A stretch of 7,288 bases of DNA. Origin: a bacterium. Lineage in GTDB: Bacteria; Chloroflexota; Dormibacteria; UBA8260; Bog-877. Under the pieces are notes generated by a model that was not told the origin of the DNA, did not search any database, and worked only from the letters and a program-made list of their open reading frames with translations. The position numbers and the translations under genes were made by a program. Below, piece by piece: positions 1 through 5,387 of the stretch (position 1 is the first letter of the stretch; every line of letters starts with the position of its first letter). The stretch covers positions 1 to 7,288 of the forward strand of contig JAKAWF010000160.1 of the NCBI GenBank assembly GCA_021817025.1. Direction: 5' to 3'.

Positions 1-2
1 CC

Positions 3-176
3 GGAGCTGACCTGGGGGCCAATCTGGCCCCGACCGGCTCACTCTCCACCTTGATAATCCTCGCCCCTGGCGGCGGTGCGAGATCCGTGCGCTCCAGGCA
101 CTTCTGGGCCGCTGGCTGGTTCGCCGGGCCGCTGGGCCTCGCTGCAGCCCTTTCCATCGTGGCGCTGGCGAGGTGA
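3..176 (+). CDS. C-terminal fragment of an ArsB/SLC13-type anion permease (5' end outside window)
   Basis: An open frame enters from the left edge and ends at TGA 174-176, giving 58 residues. It begins GADLGANLAPTGSLSTL, which closely resembles the conserved stretch near the end of arsenite/anion permeases of the ArsB and SLC13-like (ion transporter superfamily) type, where a GxNLxPxGSL motif precedes the last membrane segments. Two hydrophobic segments are visible: one around residues 10-22 and one around residues 37-56, which runs to the C-terminus. The role would be membrane export or exchange of an oxyanion such as arsenite, or a dicarboxylate; the substrate cannot be told from this fragment. 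It ends 25 bases before the tRNA and reads the same way. It most likely belongs to the host chromosome flanking the element rather than to the element itself. The family call rests on one motif. Confidence 0.6.
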   Translation, partial: GADLGANLAPTGSLSTLIILAPGGGARSVRSRHFWAAGWFAGPLGLAAALSIVALAR

Positions 177-201
177 GGCGTCTGCTATCCTCGAAGAGGC
201 C

Positions 202-276
202 GCGGGAGTGGCTCAGTGGTAGAGCGTCTCCTTGCCAAGGAGAAGGTCGCGGGTTCGAATCCCGTCTCCCGCTCCA
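202..276 (+). tRNA. tRNA-Gly (anticodon GCC)
   Basis: All arms of the cloverleaf fold by hand. The acceptor stem pairs 202-208 (GCGGGAG) with 266-272 (CTCCCGC). The anticodon stem pairs 227-231 with 239-243, and the loop TTGCCAA places GCC at 234-236, decoding GGC. The T stem pairs 249-253 with 261-265 (one G-T pair) around the loop TTCGAAT. The discriminator is T273 and CCA is encoded at 274-276. A weak -10-like TATCCT lies at 186-191 with no convincing -35. The gene is intact, as expected when an integrated element restores the 3' end of its target tRNA gene. It is followed 170 bases later by an integrase. Confidence 0.96.
249..276 (+). other. Candidate attachment-site core (attL) at the tRNA-Gly 3' end
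   Basis: Tyrosine integrases beside tRNA genes usually recombine within the 3' part of the tRNA, commonly the T arm to the CCA end. Here the T arm, the acceptor 3' strand and CCA precede the integrase gene with no other gene between. The matching direct repeat (attR) should lie at the far end of the element, and no second copy is present in this window. The exact core limits are therefore unknown, and this span marks only the most likely part. Confidence 0.4.
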
Positions 277-298
277 GCCCAAATCTCGAAGTGGGCTG
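275..298 (+). repeat. Hairpin immediately after the tRNA
   Basis: CAGCCCA (275-281) and TGGGCTG (292-298) are perfect inverted repeats, giving a 7-bp stem with a 10-base loop that starts inside the encoded CCA end. There is no T-run behind it, so it is not a classical intrinsic terminator. It could aid tRNA 3' processing or be part of the attachment region. Confidence 0.4.
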
Positions 299-305
299 AA
301 GTGAG
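288..305 (+). repeat. Two direct repeats GAAGTGRG, 10 bp apart, beside the attachment region
   Basis: GAAGTGGG (288-295) and GAAGTGAG (298-305) repeat at a spacing of exactly one helical turn, and AAGTG occurs again at 392-396 before the integrase. Short directly repeated arm-type sites near the core are typical of tyrosine integrase attachment regions, so these are possible arm sites. The repeats are short and could be chance. Confidence 0.25.
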
Positions 306-408
306 AATTGAGCTGGTGGAGACTGGCTCTCTACCATGACCCGGATCCGTGAGAGAAGAGGTCCCGGTGACTAGACGCTTTCCTATATCAAAAGTGCTCT
401 AAGTCGGA

Positions 409-414
409 TAGAAT
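409..414 (+). promoter_or_regulatory. Possible -10 element of the integrase promoter
   Basis: TAGAAT lies 32 bases upstream of the integrase ATG, which would leave a leader of roughly 25 bases containing the ribosome binding site. The local DNA (about 381-414) is clearly AT-richer than its surroundings. No good -35 hexamer is seen at 16-18 bp; the best position reads about TATCAA. An activator may be needed, or the call may be wrong. Confidence 0.35.
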
Positions 415-434
415 GGGGTCATCAGACTGGCGCT

Positions 435-440
435 GGAGGA
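435..440 (+). promoter_or_regulatory. Ribosome binding site of the integrase
   Basis: GGAGGA sits six bases before ATG 447-449. It is the strongest Shine-Dalgarno match in the window and fixes the integrase start. Confidence 0.75.
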
Positions 441-446
441 CGGCCC

Positions 447-1529
447 ATGACCCCATCGAAGGCGACCGCCCGACCAGAGCTGGTGGAGTTGCCCCGCAGC
501 AGGTTCGCGGATCGCGTGGTCCCGGCAGCACCGCCCAGTCGGGGGCTGACACCCTGGGAAGCGGCGTGGGCCGCGTTCCTGGACCACAAGCGTACCGAGG
601 TATCGGAAGGGAGCATCCGCGGGGTGTTCCTATGGGCGGCAGTCCGGATTGACCAATACCGGCAGGCGGTCACGCCGACGATCCAGACGCCAGCCGACTT
701 CACTGACGAACACATGTACCACTTCGAGGAAGCCCTGGCGAAAACGGGGCTGACCGCGGCATCTCGAGTGAAGATTGTGCGGGGAGTGCTGGGGCCATTC
801 CTGCGGTGGTGCCAGAAGGGACGCCATGGGGTGCAGGAATGGAAACGGGACGTCCCTGAGCTGCCGAGGATCAAGCTGGAGAAGTGGCAGCCGCCCCGCT
901 TGACCGACGACGAGATCGCGCGGGTGCTGGCGCACTGCGGGAACGAGCGCGATGACTTCCTGATCCGATTCGGGCTGATGACCGGGCTGCGTGTCGGAGA
1001 GATCGGGGCTGCCCGTGGCCTAGACGAGCAGAATCACCACCGCGACAGCTTGCTCAAAGTCTCCAGCGTCAGCCGCGACTACACCAGCATGTACGTATAT
1101 GCGCCCAAGACCAAGACCCACAGGACCGTGCCGATCCCCCGCGAGCTCAGCCCGGTGCTCAGGGACTATGTCGATCGGGTCCGGCCGAAGGGCACCAGGT
1201 GGGAGGGGCTGTTCCTGACCTTGCGCCGGGACGGGGCCGAGCCAGTGCCCTTGACGACCGACGGAATCAAGGTTCTGTGCACTCGCCTGCGCCATCAATC
1301 CGGGGTGGAGCGGTTTCACTACCACAATCTGCGGCACACCTACGCTCGCGTCATGGCGGCAGCCGGGATGTCGCCGTGGGACCTGCAGCAGGTCATGGGC
1401 CACGCAAGCATCACGACGACGATGCGCTACGTGGACCTCGAACACCCAGCCGTGGTGCGCAACGCGCGAGCGATCGTGTGGGACGTGCCCTGGGTCCACA
1501 CCCAACGGCGGCTCAGGGCGCGAGAGTGA
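447..1529 (+). CDS. int: Site-specific tyrosine recombinase (phage-type integrase)
   Basis: This 360-residue protein is of normal length for a tyrosine integrase that recombines an element with the chromosome. Residues 1-32 are a short basic/proline-rich extension. Residues about 34-125 form the helical SAM-like core-binding domain (from TPWEAAWAAFLDHK to GVLGPFLRWCQ). The catalytic domain starts near RLTDDEIARVL at 151. The catalytic set is complete: Arg I R182 in MTGLRVGE, Lys 221 or 223 in APKTKTHRTVPIP, H293 and R296 in HNLRHTY, H319 in MGHASI, and nucleophile Y328 in TMRYVDLEH. The start is fixed by GGAGGA at 435-440. The gene follows tRNA-Gly by 170 bases and reads away from it, so tRNA-Gly is the probable attB gene. 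Its 3' end overlaps the convergent minus-strand HTH gene by 17 bases. No excisionase is recognisable; the HTH gene is a candidate for a control partner. Confidence 0.95.
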   Translation: MTPSKATARPELVELPRSRFADRVVPAAPPSRGLTPWEAAWAAFLDHKRTEVSEGSIRGVFLWAAVRIDQYRQAVTPTIQTPADFTDEHMYHFEEALAKTGLTAASRVKIVRGVLGPFLRWCQKGRHGVQEWKRDVPELPRIKLEKWQPPRLTDDEIARVLAHCGNERDDFLIRFGLMTGLRVGEIGAARGLDEQNHHRDSLLKVSSVSRDYTSMYVYAPKTKTHRTVPIPRELSPVLRDYVDRVRPKGTRWEGLFLTLRRDGAEPVPLTTDGIKVLCTRLRHQSGVERFHYHNLRHTYARVMAAAGMSPWDLQQVMGHASITTTMRYVDLEHPAVVRNARAIVWDVPWVHTQRRLRARE

Positions 1530-2055
1530 GACGTGTACGTCCCTTCTCGGGGGCAACGGTTTCAACGCGGAGGCGCGCCCAGACCACAGTTGGCGGGGTG
1601 AGCCGCCCATTCTCCACCGAGGCTCGCAGAGCACGAAGCAGCCGCTTGCGCGGCTGGACATCCCGCTGGGCCTTGTCGTCCAGACCGTCGATCGCCTGGG
1701 CGACCTCCTCGTCGCCGGCGTTCGGGTCAAGAACGAGCACCAACAGGTTCAGGGTCACCCGGAGCAGATAGCGCGTGATCGCCGTGGTCCGGCGACCCTC
1801 GATGACTGCGGTGACAGTCGACGGACCCACCCCCGCGACGAAGGCCAGCAACTCGCGGGTGACACACAGGTCATCCAACCGCCCGGCGATCTTGGCAAGT
1901 TCATCGGCGCTGGTGAACTGCATCCGTCCGAGCGGTGTCGGGTCCGTGGCGGGGCCAATCACGTCGTGCCGCGGTAGGTTGTCGGCGCCGACGACCCCAA
2001 CCTCTGCCGGCAGACGTGAGGCTGGGTGGCCGCTGAGTGCGTGGAGCTGTCGCAT
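1513..2055 (-). CDS. Small helix-turn-helix DNA-binding protein, possible element repressor
   Basis: Read from ATG at 2055-2053 this gives 180 residues. The core is RELLAFVAGVGPSTVTAVIEGR at about 67-88, which has the spacing of an Xre/LacI-like helix-turn-helix (A-G-V-x-x-S-T-V then a turn and G-R). A hydrophobic stretch follows (about 94-111, LLRVTLNLLVLVLDP), then an acidic segment and a basic C-terminus, suggesting a soluble dimeric regulator. In-frame third positions are mostly G/C. The start is uncertain: GGTGAGG lies only three bases before ATG 2055, and ATG 1923 gives 136 residues beginning MQFTSADELAKIA but has no spaced RBS. The frame stays open to 2307, where the sequence no longer looks protein-like. 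The gene converges on int and overlaps it by 17 bases. A palindrome at 2083-2110 just upstream suggests autoregulation. The specific family is not recognised. Confidence 0.65.
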   Translation of the reverse strand: MRQLHALSGHPASRLPAEVGVVGADNLPRHDVIGPATDPTPLGRMQFTSADELAKIAGRLDDLCVTRELLAFVAGVGPSTVTAVIEGRRTTAITRYLLRVTLNLLVLVLDPNAGDEEVAQAIDGLDDKAQRDVQPRKRLLRALRASVENGRLTPPTVVWARLRVETVAPEKGRTRLTLAP

Positions 2056-2082
2056 TGACCTCACCGTAGCTGATGGGCGCGG

Positions 2083-2110
2083 ACCACAAACGGACAATTC
2101 CGTCTGTTGT
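2083..2110. promoter_or_regulatory. 28-bp imperfect palindrome, candidate operator for the minus-strand HTH gene
   Basis: The sequence is centred on CA|AT between 2096 and 2097. The inner arms ACGGA (2090-2094) and TCCGT (2099-2103) are perfect, and pairing continues outward as ACA/TGT and AC/GT with one mismatch between blocks, so 10 of 12 arm positions pair. It ends 27 bases upstream of the HTH start at 2055. On the minus strand a -10-like TACGGT (2067-2062) lies just downstream, so a protein bound here would cover the promoter region. This is the usual arrangement for a self-repressing HTH regulator. Confidence 0.5.
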
Positions 2111-2197
2111 TGGGCGTCGCACCAGGTCGCTGGAGTGATTCGAGGTGTTGTCGAGTCCCAGTAAGGCCCGAGTACCCACCGACGGGCCGGGCGGGCT

Positions 2198-2770
2198 GTG
2201 GGCAAGGATGATCTTCCAGCTCGCGACGCACGAGATGGGCGCGCTTGCGCTCGACTGCGGGACAGGTGGTGCGGTAGTCTGCCATCCAAGCGGGCTCGGA
2301 CAAGCACTACCTACTTGGCGTCCTCGATCTGCGGCCCCACCCCGGCCACCTGCCCTGCGAGAAGCACCAGCCATCTGGAGAATGTCCGCGGGCTGTCCGC
2401 CGTTTCGAGGCAGACTGGGATCGAGATGCTTCGCGGTAATTCGAATCGCCTGATCCCTCGGCTGGCGGTGACTTCGATCACCGTCTTGCAAGTCCACTCG
2501 GAAGCGTGTCTTGCTGACCCCTCGCTACGCTTGCTGCTACTGGCGGGCTTTTTGGTGGGCTATCGCAACTCCGGCCACAACCAAGCCCGCCATGAGAGCG
2601 CGATGATCACTGATTTCGAGGATGGTTGTCGGCCCCTTGGGAGTGGTGCCTCGGCGAGCTCAAGTGTCACTTCGCGATCTAGGCAAGGATCGGCTGCGAA
2701 CGACCCGCAGCCTCAAAGCGGCAGCCCGACAGCTCAAGCGGCCGCCCGGATCGGCGGAAGACGCCGATGA
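2198..2770 (+). CDS. Doubtful ORF, 190 aa, overlapping the next gene by ATGA
   Basis: The product is not recognised. A GTG-initiated frame stays open to TGA 2768-2770 and shares the four bases ATGA with the start of the 403-aa gene, the same kind of junction as the two downstream. In a hand count over about 80 codons of its middle part, third positions are roughly three-quarters G/C against about 60 percent at second positions, which leans towards coding. Against it, there is no ribosome binding site at 2198, the product is Ser/Arg-rich and of low complexity at its end, and long chance ORFs are common in this base composition. ATG 2426, with GGGA five bases upstream, would give 114 residues with one hydrophobic stretch (LRLLLLAGFLVGY). 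It may be a decayed gene or not a gene. Confidence 0.25.
   Translation: MGKDDLPARDARDGRACARLRDRWCGSLPSKRARTSTTYLASSICGPTPATCPARSTSHLENVRGLSAVSRQTGIEMLRGNSNRLIPRLAVTSITVLQVHSEACLADPSLRLLLLAGFLVGYRNSGHNQARHESAMITDFEDGCRPLGSGASASSSVTSRSRQGSAANDPQPQSGSPTAQAAARIGGRRR
2541..2592. repeat. Three copies of TGGYGGGCT, two direct and one inverted
   Basis: TGGCGGGCT (2541-2549) and TGGTGGGCT (2553-2561) are direct copies 12 bp apart. AGCCCGCCA (2584-2592) is the inverted form, and with the adjoining base it makes a perfect 10-bp inverted repeat with 2541-2550. A T-run (2549-2553) lies between the first two copies. The layout suits a binding site for a DNA-binding protein such as the HTH proteins encoded on either side. 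The 32-base gap makes a transcription terminator unlikely. Confidence 0.35.
2692..2712 (+). repeat. Perfect 7-bp stem hairpin in the leader of the operon
   Basis: GGCTGCG (2692-2698) pairs fully with CGCAGCC (2706-2712) around a 7-base loop. It lies 54 bases before the ATG at 2767. No T-run follows, so it may be a protein-binding site or an mRNA leader structure; it could also be chance in GC-rich DNA. Confidence 0.3.
2756..2760 (+). promoter_or_regulatory. Ribosome binding site deciding the start of the 403-aa gene
   Basis: GGAAG lies six bases before ATG 2767. It supports this start over the in-frame ATG at 3334, which has no upstream Shine-Dalgarno match. Confidence 0.45.
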
Positions 2771-3978
2771 CGCGACGAGCTTCTGGCCACGGCGCCATTC
2801 CATGGGACCAGCTACCTCTCTTCAAGGAAGAGGGTAGCGAGGTGCGGTGCGCTGAGGGCAATCTTCAACCCGACAGCGCCAGGCGGCTTCGTGAGTCGTG
2901 TGCCCGAGGTAGCGGCTTGAATTCGGAAGCAACTTCGAGTGGAAGCGTCAGGGAGCTACATTCCGACTGCGACGGGCTGGGAGAACCGGGGGACCCGGAC
3001 ACGTCATGCGCATTCTCAGCCACTGAGACCCTTGCCGCGCTCGAGGCGCCTGTGCCGGCGCGTGGGGGCGAGAGACAGGCTACGCACGAAGAGGATAACA
3101 CGCTGGTCGATGCGACAACCACGGGATTCGGCGCCACCGATCGCGAACTTTGTGCGGTGCCAGCAGGCACCGCAGACGTTCTAGTCGATGCTGACCAGGC
3201 CTGTGCGGCTGCGACATCCATTGAGGAATCGCTGCCTCCGGTCTCCGGGGCTGGCACCGGGAACCGCGCACACAGCGCCGCCGCACCGGTGGCTGGGAAC
3301 GGACACGATCACGGTATAGCGGTCAGCACCGACATGCCAGCCCCTGGCGAGCGTCGCCCGCACGGGTACGACCGCGCTCTGGAGCGCGTGCGCCGGGCCG
3401 AGCTGGCCATCAGAGACGACGTGACGGCAGGGGAGCGAGCACTCGTGGCCCACAATCACGCTCTGCTGGTCGCGCTCCGGCTGGGGACGCGAGCCGGCCG
3501 ATCGCTGACCCGGGTCGCGGCCGACGCCGGAACCTCCGCCTCCCACCTGAGCCGGCTCCAAGGCTGCCGAAAACTCATTCTTGAGTACGCGCGGACACTG
3601 GACATGTCTCCCGGGCAGCGCCAGGAGCGTTACTCCGTCTCCTGCCTCAGCCATCTCCTCGGGAAGGCCCCCGAGATTCAGCGACGGGGCATGCACATGC
3701 TCGCGGTGGGACCGTGCTCAGCGCGGACCATGAGCGACTTCGTCCGAGCTGAGCGGGCAGCGCGTGGCTCCCGACCGGACGTCCCCCCTGCCGAACTGCG
3801 CAAGCTCGCACGGGACGCCATCAACAAGGGACGGGTGATCACGGTCAAGACTTCGGACGGGTACGACCCCGAGCACGCCCTGGTGATCATCAGGGTGCTG
3901 CTGCCGGTGTCTGAGAGCGAAATCTCACGGGCGTTGCCGCGCGGCAACGGTACCCGTGACCGAGGCCGCGCCGCGTGA
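2767..3978 (+). CDS. HTH DNA-binding protein with disordered N-terminal half and possible clamp-binding motif
   Basis: This 403-residue protein has two parts. Residues 1-195 are rich in Ala, Gly, Ser, Thr, Asp and Glu with no evident fold. Near the start, residues 15-19 read QLPLF, matching the bacterial sliding-clamp (DnaN) binding consensus QLxLF and sitting in a suitably exposed tail. Residues about 200-325 are helical and contain RSLTRVAADAGTSASHLSRL (245-264), a clear helix-turn-helix. The order HTH then GQRQERYSVSCLSHLLG (283-299) is vaguely like the DNA-binding domain of ParB/KorB proteins, but no ParB N-terminal nuclease/CTPase domain is present. The start rests on GGAAG at 2756-2760; the N-terminal part has lower third-position GC than the C-terminal part, so a later start is possible. 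The stop overlaps the next GTG by four bases, making it the first clear gene of an operon with the recombinase-like protein. Family not recognised. Confidence 0.7.
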   Translation: MTRRASGHGAIPWDQLPLFKEEGSEVRCAEGNLQPDSARRLRESCARGSGLNSEATSSGSVRELHSDCDGLGEPGDPDTSCAFSATETLAALEAPVPARGGERQATHEEDNTLVDATTTGFGATDRELCAVPAGTADVLVDADQACAAATSIEESLPPVSGAGTGNRAHSAAAPVAGNGHDHGIAVSTDMPAPGERRPHGYDRALERVRRAELAIRDDVTAGERALVAHNHALLVALRLGTRAGRSLTRVAADAGTSASHLSRLQGCRKLILEYARTLDMSPGQRQERYSVSCLSHLLGKAPEIQRRGMHMLAVGPCSARTMSDFVRAERAARGSRPDVPPAELRKLARDAINKGRVITVKTSDGYDPEHALVIIRVLLPVSESEISRALPRGNGTRDRGRAA

Positions 3979-5387
3979 GCTCGACCACCGTTCGCGCACC
4001 TGGCCCCATCGCGATCGGCCTCCAAAAGGCGGTCGGGGGCACTTCGCTCAGCCTCGACGAGATCGACTGTGTGGTTGTCCACTGCGTTTCGGCGCGAGCC
4101 CGAGGATTGGTCCCTGCGATCCGGGGGGCGTTGGCCCTCAATCCCCCTCCTCCGAAAGGAGCGCTAGAGCTGGCTGCCGCATGCCAGAGATTGGCGGCCG
4201 CCAAGCCGGCCCGGAAGCGCTTGATCCTATCCCCCTACGCGACCCAGGACCCACTCGCCCACTTCCTCGCGCTCGGTCCTGAAGCGCTCCCGGAAGCGGT
4301 GAAGAGCCGGATAGCAGGCAGAATGCGCGAACTGCGAGATGGTGAAGACGGCCAAGACCCGCCCAAGGTCACCGGCTACACACTGGGGGTTGCCGCTCAA
4401 CACTTGGCTGCAGACGCTCAAGCCGTCGCTGCCCTCGAGACGGGGGATTACGCGCAGGCATGCGCGCTGGTGCAGTTCCCCGGCCTGAAGTCGAGCACCG
4501 CCGATGCCTACCGATCTGCGCTGCGGCAGGCGCTGGGCGTTGAAGCGACGCGCAGAACACCTTCGACGCGGGGAGCGGGCGAGGTGGGTCCGTCTCCTGC
4601 CTTGGGGCGCGGGAGGCGATCACTCCTCAAGATCCTGCTCACGGAGCCCGAGTCGAATGGAGGGCAGGACTCAGAGTCTCCGCCCGCCAAGCCCGTGCCT
4701 GCTCGCCACCAGGGTCTCACAACCCTGGCCACGATGCGGATCCCCCGCGGCTTGCGGCCCTGCCCCCCGCATCTTGTGACTCAGGCCGCCGTGGCGATCA
4801 ACGACAGGGACCTGACCGACGAGGTCACCCAGATCCTCAGGGGAGTCCTTCTCGCCGCCTACCTCACGGGCTGGCCGGCGGCGGTGTTCGAGGGATTTGG
4901 CAGTGGCCTCGCCGTGGTCTCTCCCGACTCCGATTGGATTACCTTGGACGGATCCCTGTACCAGGCGGAGATTGGCCTCCGCGGCACACCGGTCCGGGTG
5001 AAGGTGTGCCACATACTCGCCGGCTGGCTGCGAGCAGCCGTGGGACCCGAGGGGATCACGGTGGCACTTCCAGGTGGGAGCCGGCCCCTGCGAGGCTCGG
5101 ATTTGAGCCGCACCCTCGCCTTCATCAACCCCGATCTTCGTCAGCCCGTGTGGCTCGCCGACCTGGCTGGAGCGATCTGGTTCTCGGGTCGGCCCGATTG
5201 GACGTCGAGCCACCTCGTCCTGGCGACCACCCGATGGGATCGAGCGTTCCGGCGGCCGTTTCACTACCTGGGCTTTCTTCCCGAGGTTGACGTCAGCCGC
5301 CTCCAGGAAGGGATGTACCGTGAGCTTGAACACTCCTGGGCCCGCTACTTGGCCCCCCTCAAGACGAGGTCGACGGGGCTCCAGTGA
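3975..5387 (+). CDS. Unrecognised 470-aa protein in the recombinase-like operon
   Basis: The start is GTG 3975-3977, overlapping the previous stop as GTGA, so translation is probably coupled; no strong Shine-Dalgarno is seen. Residues 1-190 are mostly helical, with an Ala-rich segment at 62-78. Residues 191-250 are a Pro/Ser/Arg-rich linker. Residues about 265-455 form a compact second domain: a helix DEVTQILRGVLLAAYLTGW (282-300), predicted strands around 311-345, then VRVKVCHILAGWLRAAVG, RPLRGSDLSRTLAF and further helices. This order loosely recalls a tyrosine recombinase catalytic domain, with TGWP where TGLR is expected and no HxxR, GH or Tyr motif. If that is right, the protein is catalytically dead; the resemblance is weak and could be chance. 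There are no membrane segments or signal peptide. Its stop overlaps the following start by GTGA. The long ORF on the opposite strand (4671-5441) is a shadow. Confidence 0.8.
   Translation: MSSTTVRAPGPIAIGLQKAVGGTSLSLDEIDCVVVHCVSARARGLVPAIRGALALNPPPPKGALELAAACQRLAAAKPARKRLILSPYATQDPLAHFLALGPEALPEAVKSRIAGRMRELRDGEDGQDPPKVTGYTLGVAAQHLAADAQAVAALETGDYAQACALVQFPGLKSSTADAYRSALRQALGVEATRRTPSTRGAGEVGPSPALGRGRRSLLKILLTEPESNGGQDSESPPAKPVPARHQGLTTLATMRIPRGLRPCPPHLVTQAAVAINDRDLTDEVTQILRGVLLAAYLTGWPAAVFEGFGSGLAVVSPDSDWITLDGSLYQAEIGLRGTPVRVKVCHILAGWLRAAVGPEGITVALPGGSRPLRGSDLSRTLAFINPDLRQPVWLADLAGAIWFSGRPDWTSSHLVLATTRWDRAFRRPFHYLGFLPEVDVSRLQEGMYRELEHSWARYLAPLKTRSTGLQ

Larger units (their letters stand above)
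2056..2766. other. Roughly 700-bp stretch without a confident gene; control-like region between divergent units
   Basis: No recognised protein family is encoded here. The region separates the minus-strand HTH gene from the plus-strand operon starting at 2767. It holds the palindrome at 2083-2110, repeated TGGYGGGCT sites at 2541-2592, a perfect 7-bp stem hairpin at 2692-2712 and short direct repeats of CTCAAAGCGGC/CTCAAGCGGC at 2712-2722 and 2733-2742. One plus-strand frame stays open across most of it (2198-2770) and is listed separately with low confidence. No clear -35/-10 pair was found for the plus-strand operon. Confidence 0.5.

Noticed and set aside
342..349. CGGATCCG palindrome before the integrase
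   Set aside because: An eight-base palindrome with no extended pairing is unremarkable in GC-rich DNA.
1530..1541. GACGTGTACGTC inverted repeat just after the integrase stop as a terminator
   Set aside because: The arms are five bases with a two-base centre and no T-run, and it lies inside the HTH coding sequence.
1020..1730. 236-aa minus-strand ORF opposite the integrase
   Set aside because: The plus strand encodes a textbook catalytic domain here, so this is a shadow.
1775..2164. 129-aa plus-strand ORF
   Set aside because: It is antisense to the HTH gene, whose helix-turn-helix is readable only on the minus strand.
2061..2303. 80-aa minus-strand ORF ending five bases before the HTH start
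   Set aside because: The spacing hints at coupling, and its first 25 codons look mildly coding, but it needs a TTG start, has no recognisable family and contains the operator-like palindrome.
2440..2447. TTCGAATC, identical to part of the tRNA T loop, as a second attachment site
   Set aside because: Only eight bases match and the flanks differ, so it is not a credible att repeat.
1901..2497. 198-aa minus-strand ORF
   Set aside because: It overlaps the HTH gene in another frame, is low in complexity and has no motif.
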